Source: Sipunculus nudus
Lineage: Eukaryota > Annelida > Sipuncula > Golfingiida > Sipunculidae
DNA length: 64,000 bases
Direction: 5' to 3'
Assembly: GCA_026874595.1 (NCBI GenBank)
Contig: CM049315.1
Span: 35,604,164-35,668,163, forward strand
Shown in pieces: positions 25,621 to 37,549 of the stretch. The notes under the pieces are model-generated. The model worked only from the letters and a program-made list of their open reading frames with translations, did not search any database and had not been told where the DNA came from. Each line of letters opens with the position of its first letter. Position 1 is the stretch's first letter. The position numbers and the translations under genes were made by a program.

Positions 25621-27640
25621 AAAAGATCTTAATTACGAATAAGCTTTGAACTTGTGAATCGCACAATTTAAACGTTGCTAATTCTTCAGAAGCTTGCGTA
25701 CGTCAGTATTCATATAACTAAAATCGTTCAACCCACCATTCACCAAAGCTTTTTTTATCATGGTGGTCGACAACCTCAGATAAGTTTAAATTAATTCTCA
25801 GTTTGGTCGGTAAATTATAAAGCTCGCAGATAATATGGACATATCTGAGATATGTAACAACGTTATATAATATATCTCTCGAAAGCCAGGATAAGCCATT
25901 TTCTGGATTTTACGCATTTAAATGTAAATATGACTATTAGAAGACATTTATTTTCACGTGTGCATACATTGAATGTAATTTTGGTAGACCAGTCTTGAGA
26001 GCGGCTGTCATCAAACCATTCAAACCATTCAGTGAATTTTAATGGAGGGTGATTTTTTATCTGGAATCTCCTTAAATACCTTTAAGCATTTCCGCTTCAT
26101 GTAGACTCTTAAACGGAATTATTTCTATCCCGTAAGCCAAGTTGATGGATGACTAATATTGACTCAGCAATATGTACATTAAGCCCTTCATACACTCCCG
26201 AGGCAGCGGAAATCTAGCGCTTCTAAAGAAGCTACTGATTTTCCCACTGCCTGCTTTGACCGTTAATGATGCATTTAAACACATGGTGGTGCACATGGGC
26301 CTCTCTGCTTAAAAAACTGCTGATGTGACCATCAGCTAACCAAATGCAAGTCAACAAACACTCGACAGGCATCAGGCTGCGCCCAGAAACCACGTGTGGG
26401 GCAATTCTCTCTGAGCCTGTGGCCTGTTCAAATGGTCGCCGGGGCGATGAGCTGTCACTCATAACGAAATGAACAACATTTGCTTCGTGTATTTCTCGCT
26501 TGGCTGGTAAACCGTTTTGCTTCAAGCACAGGGTCTCATCTGATTGGACCAAAATACAGTGCTCCCCTCTGGTGTAGAGATTCAGGATACAAGGTCATAT
26601 AAAACAGCGCTACCGATAAAGGTAGTTGGCCTACGGGTAAAGCGCTGAGTAGAGAGCATAACCCTTTCAAAGATAAGGAGTTCATTGTGACGACACGTTT
26701 TTGTCGTGGTTACGAGGTAACATTTTCCGTATACAAGTTACACTTTTCTCTTGTCCCAAGAGGCTTTATTCCGATTTGCTCTGCTGCTCTTTTACCACTT
26801 TCTTGAAATTAGAATACTTAAAATACACCTAAGGTTCCAAAAAGGGTACCCCTTAGGAATCATGTAAGTACCTTCAGCAGTAAATTCCGATAATCATACT
26901 TGAATTTTTGTAGTCTTTGGTCAGTTAATCAGCGTTTGTGATGGCCAAACCACTGATGTAAAGCAAAAATGCTCTATTCAATGTTGATTTATCTAGGTGA
27001 GAAATAACTTAAGTCGTCCTCAAGCTTGGAAATTGGCTACAGTACTTTGCGAACAGTCACCAGACTGGGACTGCGATCTTATCACTGTGTTATGCGCAAA
27101 GCGGGCGTTATTAGATATTTCTGTGGGGTACAAGTGTATCCACGTCAGTTCACAACAAGTTTGTCGTTTTTTTTAATCAACGCAGGCATGAAAGGATCGC
27201 TGGGGGATTTCTTTTTTTCCTTTTGAATATTGAGAAAAGAATATGTTTATGTTGTCAGAAAGACCCATCATCTAACAAAGATGGATGTATTATGTGTATA
27301 AAAAACATTTTTAAAGATTGTTGCACATTTTAAAATTCCAAACTTAAACGTTCTAAGGGGGCAATTCATAGGCATGACTGTGTAACGGAGAATCCCAGTT
27401 GTGGTTTACCCAAATGGGAACTGACATACGTCGGAGACCCGTCTCAGTTATGCAAATGGACAAGACGAGTACGCAACCATCGCCCGTGTTTTAATAATAC
27501 CCATCGTTGCAATAGACCTACGCACAAGAGGGAGATGCGATCTTCTGGTATATATGAATGATTATATGAATTTTGAGCTCATACATCGTCTTGTCGGATA
27601 TGTAATGATACTTCGAACTGGATTTCTTCACACACTTATT
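25621..27640. other. No supported gene; unassigned open frame at 26232-26552 (minus)
   Basis: The region near 26200-26700 is richer in G and C than its surroundings and holds a 106-codon minus-strand frame without any recognised domain. It may be part of an unrecognised repeat. The rest is featureless. Confidence 0.4.
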
Positions 27641-27662
27641 CACATTTCTTTACTACAGGTCC

Positions 27663-27835
27663 CTGGAGATCTCGGACCTTTTACATCTCGGCCCACACGA
27701 AGTCGGACCACTTCAGTTTGGACCATTACGATCTCGGACCACTGGGCCGACGATCTCGGACCACTTTGTATCTGGCCACTACGATCTCGGACCACTTTGC
27801 GATCGGGCAACTACGATCACGGACCAAACTAACAT
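27663..27835. repeat. Left arm of a fold-back inverted repeat, with subrepeats
   Basis: Begins CTGGAGATCTCGGACC and consists of degenerate tandem copies of a motif like GATCTCGGACCACTT, at intervals of roughly 20-30 bases. The first 60 or so bases are an almost exact reverse complement of the right arm. Confidence 0.8.
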
Positions 27836-28379
27836 ACATGTCAAGCCGCCTAAACTGTTATGAAATAACCGATGTTATGTTTATAATACACAATATTATT
27901 TCGTCTGCGCGCGATTCAGATATTAAAAATTCCATTTGGACAATTTAGGCCTACGGCATATAGCTCAGTATGTATATCCACTCAGAAAACTTTTGACACA
28001 CGCACACACTCTTACACTTAATTTATAATAGTTTGTCTGAAACGCATGGCACCATATTCTAACTAAAAAGGAAATGACAAAGTTATTAGAATTTAATATA
28101 TACAAAATTAAAAGATCTTTGAAAACCGATATATAAAATTTGTGATAAACTACGTAAATAAAAAATATACAGGTGAGCATGTGTGAATCAAAGAATCAGA
28201 ACATATCTACAATTCAACTACTGTACTAGATTATATTAAAGAGTAAAAACAGTTGTAGTTTAGATATATATACATATAACAGAAATTCGAAAGTGGGAAT
28301 TGACACCATATTCAAACTAAAAGAGCTGAAAAGCTTATTAGAATTTCGTATATGTACAATATAAAAATAAGATTCAATC

Positions 28380-28745
28380 TTTCTCTCATTTAATCTTTCA
28401 TTCAATTCATCTGTCTGTCAATCAATTTTTCTTTCATTCAAACTGTCTATCATTCATTCTTTCCTACCTTCATTCAATCTTTCATTTATTTTGTCTGTCT
28501 ATCATCCAGTCTTTCTTTCATTCATTCATTCATTCATTCATTCAATCTTTCTTTCATTAACTCTTTTTTCCGTTTATTCTTTCTTTCATTCATTCATTCA
28601 ATCTTTCTCTCATTCAATATTTCATTCATTTTGTCTGTCTATCATTCAATCTTTGTTTAATTCAATAGGTCTATCATTCAACCGTTCTTTCCTTTATTTT
28701 TTCATTAATTTAATCTAACATTCATTCTGTCCTTCTTTCATTCTT
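28380..28745. repeat. TTCATTCA-type low-complexity tract
   Basis: Imperfect ATTC-rich microsatellite with interspersed CTGTCTATC. The frame 28491-28718 is a low-complexity artefact. Confidence 0.9.
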
Positions 28746-28964
28746 TATCACACACACTCGTATACTTTAATACACGATCAAATGCACAAACTTTAGAATT
28801 ATTTATTAATTTATACTAAGTCGATATGTAGCGAATGATTAATGATGGAGAGAATGATAAAGAGAGAGAGGCAACAGTTATGCGTGGAGTAATAACGTTT
28901 TAATAATTAGCTTTACCATCATTTGAAGACAGAACATCCACATTTGACAACGATATCATGAGTC

Positions 28965-29112
28965 TGATCGAGGTCAGAACGGGTCCGATATAGTGGTCCG
29001 AGATGGTACGGACTACGGAATGTCGTCCGAGATCGTCGACCGGCTGGTCCGAGATTGAACTAAGTGGTCCGACTTCGTGTGGGCCGAGATGTAATAGGTC
29101 CGAGATCTCCAG
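28965..29112. repeat. Right arm of the fold-back inverted repeat
   Basis: Ends GGTCCGAGATCTCCAG, the reverse complement of the start of the left arm. It contains GTGGTCCGA-type subrepeats. Together with the left arm it encloses about 1.13 kb that includes the ATTC-rich tract and no gene. Clear target-site duplications were not found at the outer edges. Confidence 0.8.
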
Positions 29113-29216
29113 AAAGCCTTTACAGAGGTTTCGCCCATGACAATGTAGTAACAATAATGACCAAAACAAGGATATATGATAAACGTGTCTATAATTATCA
29201 CTACACTATGTTTACT

Positions 29217-29257
29217 CTGTCTCTCTCTCTCTGTCTCTCTCTCTTTCTCTCTCTCCG
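29217..29257. repeat. CT-rich tract
   Basis: Run of CTCTCTCT. The adjoining 29260-29540 is relatively GC-rich and open in several frames, but no domain was recognised. Confidence 0.85.
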
Positions 29258-29926
29258 GGCAGTTATTCTTCTTTGCCACTCTCGTCCCCCTGTGCGTTTT
29301 CTCTGTGTTCCGCCAGCCAGTTTTTAGCACTCTCTTCGGCCCTCGATCTCTCCGAGAGGATACCTGCGTCCTGCCGTGCAATTCACCTTCGGTGTTTGCC
29401 TGAATCCCATCCCCCCACAAATCCACAACTCGGCAGATGTTCCCCCGCTGTCCTACAGCTACGGCCGCCCGTCACTCTTCTAGACGTCCTGTTCCTGTCG
29501 GTCTTGACACTTGACCTTTTTTTCGAACCGGGGTAAAAACATCATCAATAAAAATTTTATATACAGACATAAGTTTTACGGTTATGCGGACTCAATAGCA
29601 CGAACACCTCAATGGCCTTCTCACTAGAAGAACATTTCTCGGGGAAACAAATACACGTGGCCTAATGCCGGTTATACAAATCCGTATAAAGTTTACGAAA
29701 TGAAAATACATTTAACTGGCGCTTTGCATACACAATACCAAAATACATACAGTAACATATACGCCGTCTTTTGTGCGCTATGGCAACAATAAGATGTCTC
29801 CTCTAATTTGCGTACACATAAATCATCTTTCAACTTAATGCCAAAATATTTACGGCTGGCTAACCTGAATTATTCCTAAACAACGCAATCAATATACAAT
29901 ATGCAGAAAGAAAATAGTATACTCAC

Positions 29927-29983
29927 GATGCTTCTTCCTCTGTTTACCTTAAGAGACCTGAACTCTGTGTTGATTCAGGATGC
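29927..29983 (-). other. Candidate first (non-coding) exon
   Basis: On the minus strand this stretch starts about 25-30 bases after a TATA box (30007-30014) and ends at a consensus donor GTGAGT (29921-29926). It contains no ATG, as expected for a 5' UTR exon. The gene it would belong to should lie at lower coordinates on the minus strand, but no coding exon was found there. An LTR with a splice donor is an alternative. Confidence 0.35.
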
Positions 29984-30006
29984 GGCCGAGCCTGCCCTCG
30001 AAAAGC

Positions 30007-30014
30007 CTTTTATA
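30007..30014 (-). promoter_or_regulatory. TATA box (TATAAAAG)
   Basis: Minus-strand TATAAAAG in the context GGGTATAAAAGGC, a near-ideal core promoter match. Downstream sequence is GC-rich (CTCGGCCGCATCC) at the expected start-site distance, followed by the exon candidate at 29927-29983. Three tandem repeats lie directly upstream. Confidence 0.5.
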
Positions 30015-30022
30015 CCCTCTTC

Positions 30023-30240
30023 CTTACTGACCACACTGCATATTCATAGGGGTACGTGAATAGCAAAGGCTGAAACACAACTCTCTCCTGTCCGTACTGA
30101 CCACACTGCAGATACATAAAGTGCGTGAATACCAAAAGGCTGAGTTACAATTGTCTCCTTTCCTCAATGACCGCACTGCATATTCTAAACGGCGAGTGAA
30201 TATCAAGGGCTGAGTTTCAATTGTATCCTTTCCTTACTTA
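30023..30240. repeat. Three ~75-bp tandem repeats upstream of the TATA box
   Basis: Units begin near 30023, 30093 and 30168 with variants of TACTGACCACACTGCATATT and contain GTGAATA, then AAGGCTGA, then a variant of CAATTGTCTCC. Repeats directly upstream of a TATA box resemble promoter or LTR U3 enhancer repeats. The minus-strand frame 30024-30206 is an artefact of the repetition. Confidence 0.75.
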
Positions 30241-31360
30241 ATTCAGGATTCTGGGGAGATTTGCCCAAGACCTCTTTTGATCTTACACAAGAACATTCAA
30301 AGGCTAATGGCTACAATTTGTATCCTGCCTGACTGTAGTGGTAGTGGTATCCTCAACTTGTTTACAACAGAGTGAAAGGCCAAGGATCAGTCTTAGCTAA
30401 TACAATTACCTTTGATAATTGTGATAAATGATTTTACAGACCATACTGGTGTTATGCTGTGTCGCATATCACGACAAGCAGGTGAACATAGAACATTATT
30501 CAATGGTATGCGATATTAAATTTCTGAGGTGAAATGAATGCTACTCAGTCAGTCTTGTTCGGCCTGAATTTACTTTGCTTTGATAATACTCATGTTGTCA
30601 CTTTGCAACATGTCTTGGCAAAGTTAAGTTTGCAAGCGACTCAACGTTTGACCTGTAGTGAGAGAATATTTAAAATAGGATTGATACCACTCATACCAAA
30701 AAGGACAAATAATGGAAGCCTGGTTCAACACAAAGAGTATTGATCACTTACCTGCCAGACAAATCCTTATAAATTCTCCTTAGCAACCTGATATAAGGAC
30801 AAATTTGCATACTTTCTTTATGCTAGAATCGAGAATATACTCTAATGCACTTTGAAAAACTGTCTTTGTTTTCCAGATTTGTAATATAGAAATTTAATTT
30901 AAAAAATTAACAACTATGTGTGATTGTCTTGTACCTGATAGTGAAAAATATGCTACAGAGTATGGTAAACAGAAACAGAAAGACTTTAAAATATATGTTG
31001 GCAATGGATATGGGAGTTTAGAGTTCCCCCGACCCGGAGTATAGTAATTTTATTCACATGTAGACCCTTTAGAAGGAATCTGTTTGACCTAGAAGTGTAC
31101 TTATTATTCTTACATCGCTGAACAATTTTACTTTGTTTAACATTAGAGTTACTAGATAATATAAAACGATCTTCTGCTAATTGGCTTCATATTGGTCATG
31201 AATTATTCCTTCAAGAGCTGCAAATATATTAGTCCATAGGACTTTTTCATCGAAGGATAATTTAGAATTCATTTTTCATTTTTTGCAACTCTTCTTTAAT
31301 AAATGGTCTTTTTCATTTGAAAACTTTGGATGTTAAATTGACTCTGTCAAACCAGTTTAC
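30241..31360. other. No gene seen
   Basis: AT-rich; no domain, repeat or splice structure recognised. Confidence 0.5.
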
Positions 31361-31619
31361 CAACTAAGGACACAGAAATAATCTTTTTTTTCAATAACTT
31401 CGATGGGTGATATATGTTCACCAATGACAGTCTTACCGGACATTCTTGATACATTAAAGTGATATTTACAGCAGCCATTATTTGGTATCCCAACTGCTAA
31501 TATCATTATAATGAATTTGGTATGAGGTGACATGATTTGCCATATTGTTGTTAGCTTGGTAATGTTTCGATCAAGGCCTATTTGTGAAGCACATCGACTT
31601 TCAAGAAAATCAAACCATG
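31361..31619 (-). CDS. Candidate 259-bp internal exon, product unknown
   Basis: One minus-strand frame is open throughout, from an acceptor ending GCTCAG (31620-31625) to a donor GTAAAC (31355-31360). The peptide includes WFDFLESRCASQIGLDRNI, GIPNNGCCKYHFNVSRM and TVIGEHISPIEVIEK, with four cysteines and balanced composition, unlike the random short frames around it. I do not recognise the family. The 5' end is uncertain, because a stop lies a few codons before the chosen acceptor, and no partner exons were identified. It could be a real exon or a piece of an unfamiliar transposon. Confidence 0.35.
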
Positions 31620-32500
31620 CTGAGCATTAGCGATTAGCTTTGTCGGTCCATTTTCCTTACGTATGACAATCTGGTAAGGCGGCTGTCAGTTACCTGGACT
31701 CAAATCATATGTTAATACTGTGAGAGTAATAGGATAAATCCGGAAGTAACAAGCATTTTATACCTGTCAGTTTCCGTTATTTTCTTATAAAGAATCTAAA
31801 GTATTACAAAAGTTATATCTACAGGTGAATATCCTATATGTCTCTCTGTCTCTTAAATGTTTAAATTCTCTTTGAAAACTCTCGTTTTAAATCTATTTAC
31901 AGTATATACTGAAACGAAATGAATCATGTCATTTTGTTTTATTTTCATTTCTCCAGTTAGCTGCACCGGATTAGCCGTACATTTACATTGATGAACGAGA
32001 ATCGACTCGCTGGTCAGAGTTCTGTGTTGAATGTATTCAAGAGAGGGGTTACCGAGTGCGTTACAAGTCCAGCCATGCCTTTCGAATTTAGCGTACCGAA
32101 TATAAACGTGCCATAGTAGATAAAGCAGGCCAGGCGTTGTATCAGTTTTATGAATATAAATGAGCCGCCATCGACTAGAATATACAGTCTGTGGAGCTGC
32201 AGAGTCCAGAAATGCTGCCTGCCGGTGTCAGTGCATAATCCTTTAGTATAGCTAGCATTAGGGGGTTTGGACACAGTTAGTTGGTTCTTATTCTGTACAC
32301 GTTGTTAAAGCCGGCGTTACGGTTTAACGCCAACTTTGAGTAATTCAGAGTGTATCCTTTACTTCTAAAAAGAGAGCAGTGAAAGGCCTCAGCTTCTCTT
32401 TAAGTAACCTCAGTAGATAGTACTCTTCCACTGCAGGTGATTAATGAGGTTTTAACAACCCAAACTCTCCCCCCCCCACCCCTTTAATCGCCCAAATTTA
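31620..32500. other. No firm gene; weak open frame 32014-32274 (minus)
   Basis: An 86-codon minus-strand frame includes LCTDTGRQHFWTLQLHRLYIL, faintly like the start of a fucolectin/F5-8-type domain (W-x-x-D-L-G-x-x-Y-x-I). The rest of that domain is missing, so it is not called. Confidence 0.3.
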
Positions 32501-32733
32501 GCAGACGCTTATGCAGCGTGTCTTCGTGTAGTGCCGCATACTTGTGGATTTCCTAAGGTGTAAGGGTCAGTATACCACGTTAGATCGGAGTTGTGTCCGT
32601 CAGTTAGTCCATGCGGTGTCACGGTAGCATAGAGTACAGTCGCGATAACACTCGGGTCGAGATTGGTGTTGTGTCGTGTACCCCGTAGTTATAACGTTCG
32701 TTCGTGCGTCCGGGTATAGCGATCTCTTATCAA

Positions 32734-33873
32734 TATGGACCTGTTGACAATGGAGCGCAGGTGACGAGCTGAGCGTACTAGGGCTACTGAGCATGAGTTA
32801 GAGGAGAGGGATAAAGCATGCGTTAGGGTTAGCCAAGTAAGGGGTCGCTTCTCGTCAGACAGCAGCAGATGAGGCTACAAGTTTTAAATTTCATGCAGTA
32901 ACGTTACCGGCTCCTAAAGAATCGATCGATCTGAACGATGCTTATCTCGAGTGATTCCAGAGATTGGCCAAGAGTATGCGAGAGATAGATGGGCATTCTA
33001 CTTCGGGGAAGCAGAAGCCGCCGTGATAGAGAATCAGTTGTACGAGGTAATCATCTGGAACGTCCAGTGCGTTAATGCAACCTTATAAAACAGGATCGAA
33101 GCACTAAAACCGAGATAGGAGAGGTACACATGATTGGACCGACTCCTGAAGTTACTTAAGTAGTAGAAACAAAGGCAATTTAAACGTAGGGGACGCGTGA
33201 ACTATCCATGCTGAACCAAATAATGGAGATTAGTCCTTCGGAATTTGCACAGACGCAGAAAGACGAAATATCATTGGCTGCGTACTGGAAAGAGACGGCA
33301 GGATGCGGATCTTACCTGAGTTTACCTAAAAAATGGCTAGTTGGTGCGCGATGTGTTTACGAAACATATAAGCAAGTCTGGTACGCAGGTTGTGGTTTTA
33401 ACTGCACTCCGATATCACGTGGTGGCGTTTAGCAATGGCCCATGATGGCGGATCATCGGTGTAAAGCCAACGATCTTGAGGCTATTACTCCATGTCCAGT
33501 TTCGTACAACCAAAGAACATCGGGTCGCCTACGCAATTACGATTCAAAAATTTTACATGTGTTTGGCTTCCAGATAAGTCACGGTCCAGACGGATCACAA
33601 ACACTTACGTTACAAAACGGCATCCAAACGCAGCAAACTAACGAGTTTTGAGATAGGCGATGATTCTGCAAGAGTACCAGTTTGATATCCGACCTGTAAA
33701 GAGAAAGTTAAATTATGACCCTGACTTTTTGGGTAGATTTGTAAGCAAATAAGTCCATAAGGACAGATTTAAAGAAGTTTGCGACTCAAAGGTATATAAG
33801 GTATGCATCGGACCAACGTTTCTTAGAAAATACATTCCCTTGTTCTATCCTTATTTAAAGGGGGGGGGGGGAG
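32734..33873 (+). pseudogene. Ty3/gypsy LTR retrotransposon remnant (gag and RNase H pieces)
   Basis: The plus strand holds scattered but ordered coding fragments. A gag-like start at 32734 reads MDLLTMERR, then a stop, then ATEHELEERDKAC. LPAPKESIDLNDAYLE with FQRLAKSMREIDGH lies near 32900-32990. A segment at 33208 reads EISPSEFAQTQKDEISLAAY, like the linker before integrase or protease. RNase H-like pieces follow, with TVQTDHKHLRYK near 33590 and AMILQEYQFDIRPVK at 33655-33700, and these match the TDHK..L and LQEY.F.I motifs. Stops and frame changes are frequent, and the order suggests internal deletions including most of the reverse transcriptase. The element is dead. Confidence 0.65.
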
Positions 33874-33895
33874 TGTGACAATGTAGAAGTGAATG
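33857..33895 (+). other. Polypurine tract and 3' LTR start of the gypsy remnant
   Basis: AAAG followed by a run of G and AG (33857-33873) directly precedes TGTGACAATGTAGAAG. Polypurine tract plus TGT is the usual junction into a gypsy 3' LTR. The LTR end and a matching 5' LTR were not located. Confidence 0.5.
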
Positions 33896-34179
33896 AGAAA
33901 GCACCAAGTAAAGCATTCGCCAAAATCTCCCATTTCGTTACAATATTTTCCGATTTTTCATACATGTTGACCCGTATAAGCCAATAAGCCACTGAAGAAA
34001 TATTTTTAAAACACCATGAAAAGGTCCAGAGAAAAGGTACATTACTAGTAAATTATTTTAAAATATTATACATTTAAATTATTGAAATATTATAAAATTA
34101 AAATAAAAGTCGATAGTGGGTAGCACGTCACATTGCCACTTAATCACATACCTAATAACAAACTACAACCATCTTATAG

Positions 34180-34760
34180 CTTGTCAGGAACCTCTGTTGA
34201 ATACCATATTCAATTACATTCAATAACAGGGGAGCCACGAGCCCTCAAACAACAGGATAATTGTTCCTTAAAAGACCTATATTGTATTTGTTTCATGGGT
34301 TGTGCCTCAACGTCTTTTATCTAGCCACGGACAAGCTAAAGCTCATCTTTTAGTTTGCACAAACCCAATATCCTGATGAAAATGGCATTGAGTTACATAC
34401 ATTTTCAGAGAACCTAGGGACTCTCAAAAATGGCAAGCTTAATTATTCTAAAAAACACATTACCAAATATGATTCCTGAGCCCTGCGCCACAGAAAAGTT
34501 ACAGCTCATCTAGTACATTTTCACCAAACCAACACCCAGCCGAAAACCGCCCTGAGTTACATTCATTTTCAGAGATTCAAGTGACTCTCAAATAACAGCA
34601 GGCCTAATATTAAAAAAAAATACACCATTTCACTATATAACTTTGGAAGTGTCGAGCATTGAGTTAAATCAAGTCCCAGATGAGCTACCGACTGTCAAAC
34701 AACAAGCACGAATAATGATTAAGAAAAAAACAATACTGTTTATGGTTTTGAGGCTGTGTT
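34180..34760. repeat. Degenerate tandem repeat, ~110-185 bp units
   Basis: A phrase like TTGAGTTACATACATTTTC followed by GACTCTCAAAAA recurs near 34208, 34389, 34555 and 34668 with substitutions. Frames at 34133-34324 and 34643-34834 fall in it and are not considered genes. Confidence 0.65.
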
Positions 34761-34969
34761 CAGACCGAGAGAACCTTGATATACATAGCAGCGGTAAAAA
34801 GCAAAGGGAGACCAGGAATGGCTGCAAAATATAAACACAGCGCGAGGAGCGTATGTTTGTCTAAGCCTAATTGTAAACATGCTACAATCAGTGCCTTGAC
34901 TACGTTTGTCTGATTCTTGGCATTGTGCCAGAAACGGTGAACTGGATTATAGTTTTACAAGTTCAAACA

Positions 34970-35620
34970 ATTATGTTTGGACGATGTGAGTCTTTTAAGC
35001 TAGCATTACTGTGAGTGGGAGATCACCTAAAGTGGCTGAACACGGAGTTGGGTTGTAGCGTTTCGCGTGGGTTCACAAGAAAGCGACTGTTTGCCCTGAA
35101 ATAAACAGTGAAGGACTGGAGGTAAGCTTACCGTCGTTGTTCTGTCAGCTACATATAAAGTTTTACTTGTAGATATACAACAGTTTCCTATGTATAAATT
35201 TTGTAGTGCACAGAGGGATACTTATGAATATTTTTACGCATATGAAAACCAATGAATGCCATTCTGCAAATGAATGACTTCAAGTTAGCTTCGAGGCGAT
35301 GTTCACACCCATAGTCGATATTTTTATATTCATGGTCTGTCCACGATTATAATGGGGGCTCTATGGAGATGGCACCTTTGACGTAAAAAGGTCTCAGTTA
35401 TAATTACCGCCACCTGTGTGATAACAGTGTGATAATCAATCAACCTCGTGTAAATATATACACATTCCTGGTGCAAATATTATATTATGTCATTTACATG
35501 TCTTAACGTGGACCATATCAGTCCTCCAGTTATAGCATCGATCATATGTAAGATGATGGTATTATAAGAAACACACTTGTAGAGATATTTTATCGGCTTG
35601 ATCAATATTCACATACGCTT
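34970..35620. repeat. Degenerate copy D of the duplication unit
   Basis: About 35031-35150 resembles 21245-21360 of copy C. About 35280-35350 resembles 14140-14230 of copy B, including a GATGTTCACA stretch that copy A lacks. About 35453-35630 resembles 7120-7290. It is a third, shuffled or deleted relative. Confidence 0.6.
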
Positions 35621-35624
35621 GTTC

Positions 35625-36570
35625 ACCATGGTTTTTTGCATGCATGTTGATCGCAGACTGTTTCATTTCAGAAAAGCGAGAAGCACTACCTGAAATGTTT
35701 CGAATTTTTACGCATTTTTTTATTGTTGAGACCATTTGTTAGGGGGGCACAAATTGTAACAACGGGACCTGGAATCTTCTAACTTGATATCCAGGGAGGC
35801 CCATGAAAAAGTCTCCTCGGAAACCTAAAGATAGGTCTCTGTTATCATATCCTCTGAGCTTTGGGCCCACAAGTATCCTCTCAGAATAATTAAATTTTGA
35901 TACAAAAAAAATCCAGTATCAGAACAACTCCTGTATTGATCATCATGATTCTTTTCATGCGTATTGGTCATGGAATGTTTCATCCGTTCCCTCAGACTGG
36001 TGGCACCATCTAGATTTTTTTTCGAATTTTTAAGCATATTTTTTCTCTAATTTTGAGATCTTAACGATGCGGTCATCCGTCAACAGGGCACATATCGTAA
36101 CCACTGGACCTATAATCTTCTATCTTGGCATCCTGGGAGGTTCATGCCTGAAATTAAGTCTCTGTTACCGATATACATATCGAATACCCCACCCCCTGAA
36201 TAATTGCAAATCTGATACCAAAGCAGAGCACAAATCGTAAAGACTGTATTTTCTTTTAATTCAGCTGAAAAAGAAATCTTTGCAAACCTTAAATAAGGTC
36301 ATGGTGATCTATATTCTGCCAGCTGTGTTCTGGAAACATCAATTTCACTGTTTAAACCAGTAGCAAATGTTCAGTGAGACCAAGTATCCCTATTTTGCCC
36401 TGATCCATCAAGCCATGTGCTTTATACGTACAAATCATCTTGCCCCTCTCCAAAATGTTAACAACATTTTCAATCATTTTCTTTTCAATAAGACAACAGT
36501 TGGAAAACATGAAGCTATTATCTCATATTTTTCAGCTGAGCTTCATGACCCATGGGTTACTTGTTATCAT
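35625..36570. repeat. Dispersed-repeat copy (335-bp family)
   Basis: Two to three units with GGGGCACAAATTG near 35741, CAACAGGGCACATATCG near 36080 and AGAGCACAAATCG near 36222, ending with GCTGAGCTTCATGACCCATG. Frames at 35825-36037 and 36367-36600 lie in it and are repeat-derived. Confidence 0.75.
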
Positions 36571-36861
36571 TTTCATGCATATAACATTCACATGGTCTAG
36601 TTATTTCTGCAAATATGTAATCATGAGAGGCTCCTTCGTGTATCATGTGACCCATAAAAGTTCACAGGCAACTCCTAATATGTGTGTTGTGTTCATTTCT
36701 CAAATAATGATATACAAGAAAGTAACCGTTGTAACATTTCAGTATATTAGGTTTTTAAACCAAATATTCTTATAATCGGTTACAGATGAGCAACGTGAGA
36801 CACAGGTTCCTTGTTTTAAAGCTCTATAGGGATATGCTATTTTTAATATAATGTAATTACA

Positions 36862-36963
36862 GTCGAACCTGTCTAATGCGACAACCCAAGGGACTTGGCA
36901 AAATAGTCGTAATTGACGGGTGGTCGTATTTGAAAGGTTCTGACCATTTTGGGAACTGCACAA
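36862..36963. mobile_element. One-ended pogo-type MITE fragment
   Basis: CAGTCGAACCTGTCTAATGC preceded by an AT-rich flank resembles pogo/Tigger-type termini (CAGT..AACCT). No matching inverted end was found, so only a fragment remains. Confidence 0.4.
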
Positions 36964-37549
36964 GTCTAGCTGACATGTATGACGGTAATATACATATTAG
37001 ACCATCTTTATGACTATAAATAAAAACATATTAGCAAAAGGGAGCGATCTTTGTGTTACATGTATTTTGTAATTGCACACAAATGTACATACATGTACTT
37101 TTCTGTGTAATTTGATGAAATGCACTGAATAGATCAAAGGCAGATCACAGAGGCACAGATCAACGATTTGACAGTTATTTGTATTTAATACCATATATGT
37201 GTACACTTCTTTTACCCTCAATTAGACGTTACCTGACAAGACATGTAACTATTAATCCTTAACTGGCACATTCTCCTCTAAACATCTACCAGTTACATAA
37301 CAAATACCCGTTTGCTCCTAAACCATAAAGACTTCAGGAGTAAAACCGATATTTTATTTTAACAAGCACTGAGTCAAGCAACTCAGATTTATTTTCACTT
37401 ATATCATAAAACAATTTGTATTTTAACTTAACATATCGATTAAATAAAGCTCAAAATAATCTTTAAAAATGTTATTATCCCCGATTTTATCATTCGGTCA
37501 TAAGGTCTATACAGTTAGGATATAATATATGGTTTATTAAAGATATGAA
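36964..37549. other. No gene seen
   Basis: AT-rich, no recognised structure. Confidence 0.5.

Noticed and set aside
26600-26680. Possible tRNA-derived SINE head (GGCCTACGGGTAAAGCGCTG)
   Set aside because: A loose A-box match is present but no convincing B box or 3' tail follows.
27554-27832. Plus-strand frame with repeated S-R-T-T motifs
   Set aside because: It is the translation of the GATCTCGGACC subrepeats of the fold-back arm.
29013-29426. 137-codon minus-strand frame
   Set aside because: It runs through the fold-back arm and a CT-rich tract; the sequence is low complexity and repeat-derived.
32014-32274. Possible fucolectin or F5/8-type exon
   Set aside because: Only one short stretch (HFWTLQLHRLYIL) is suggestive; the conserved cysteines and remaining strands are absent.
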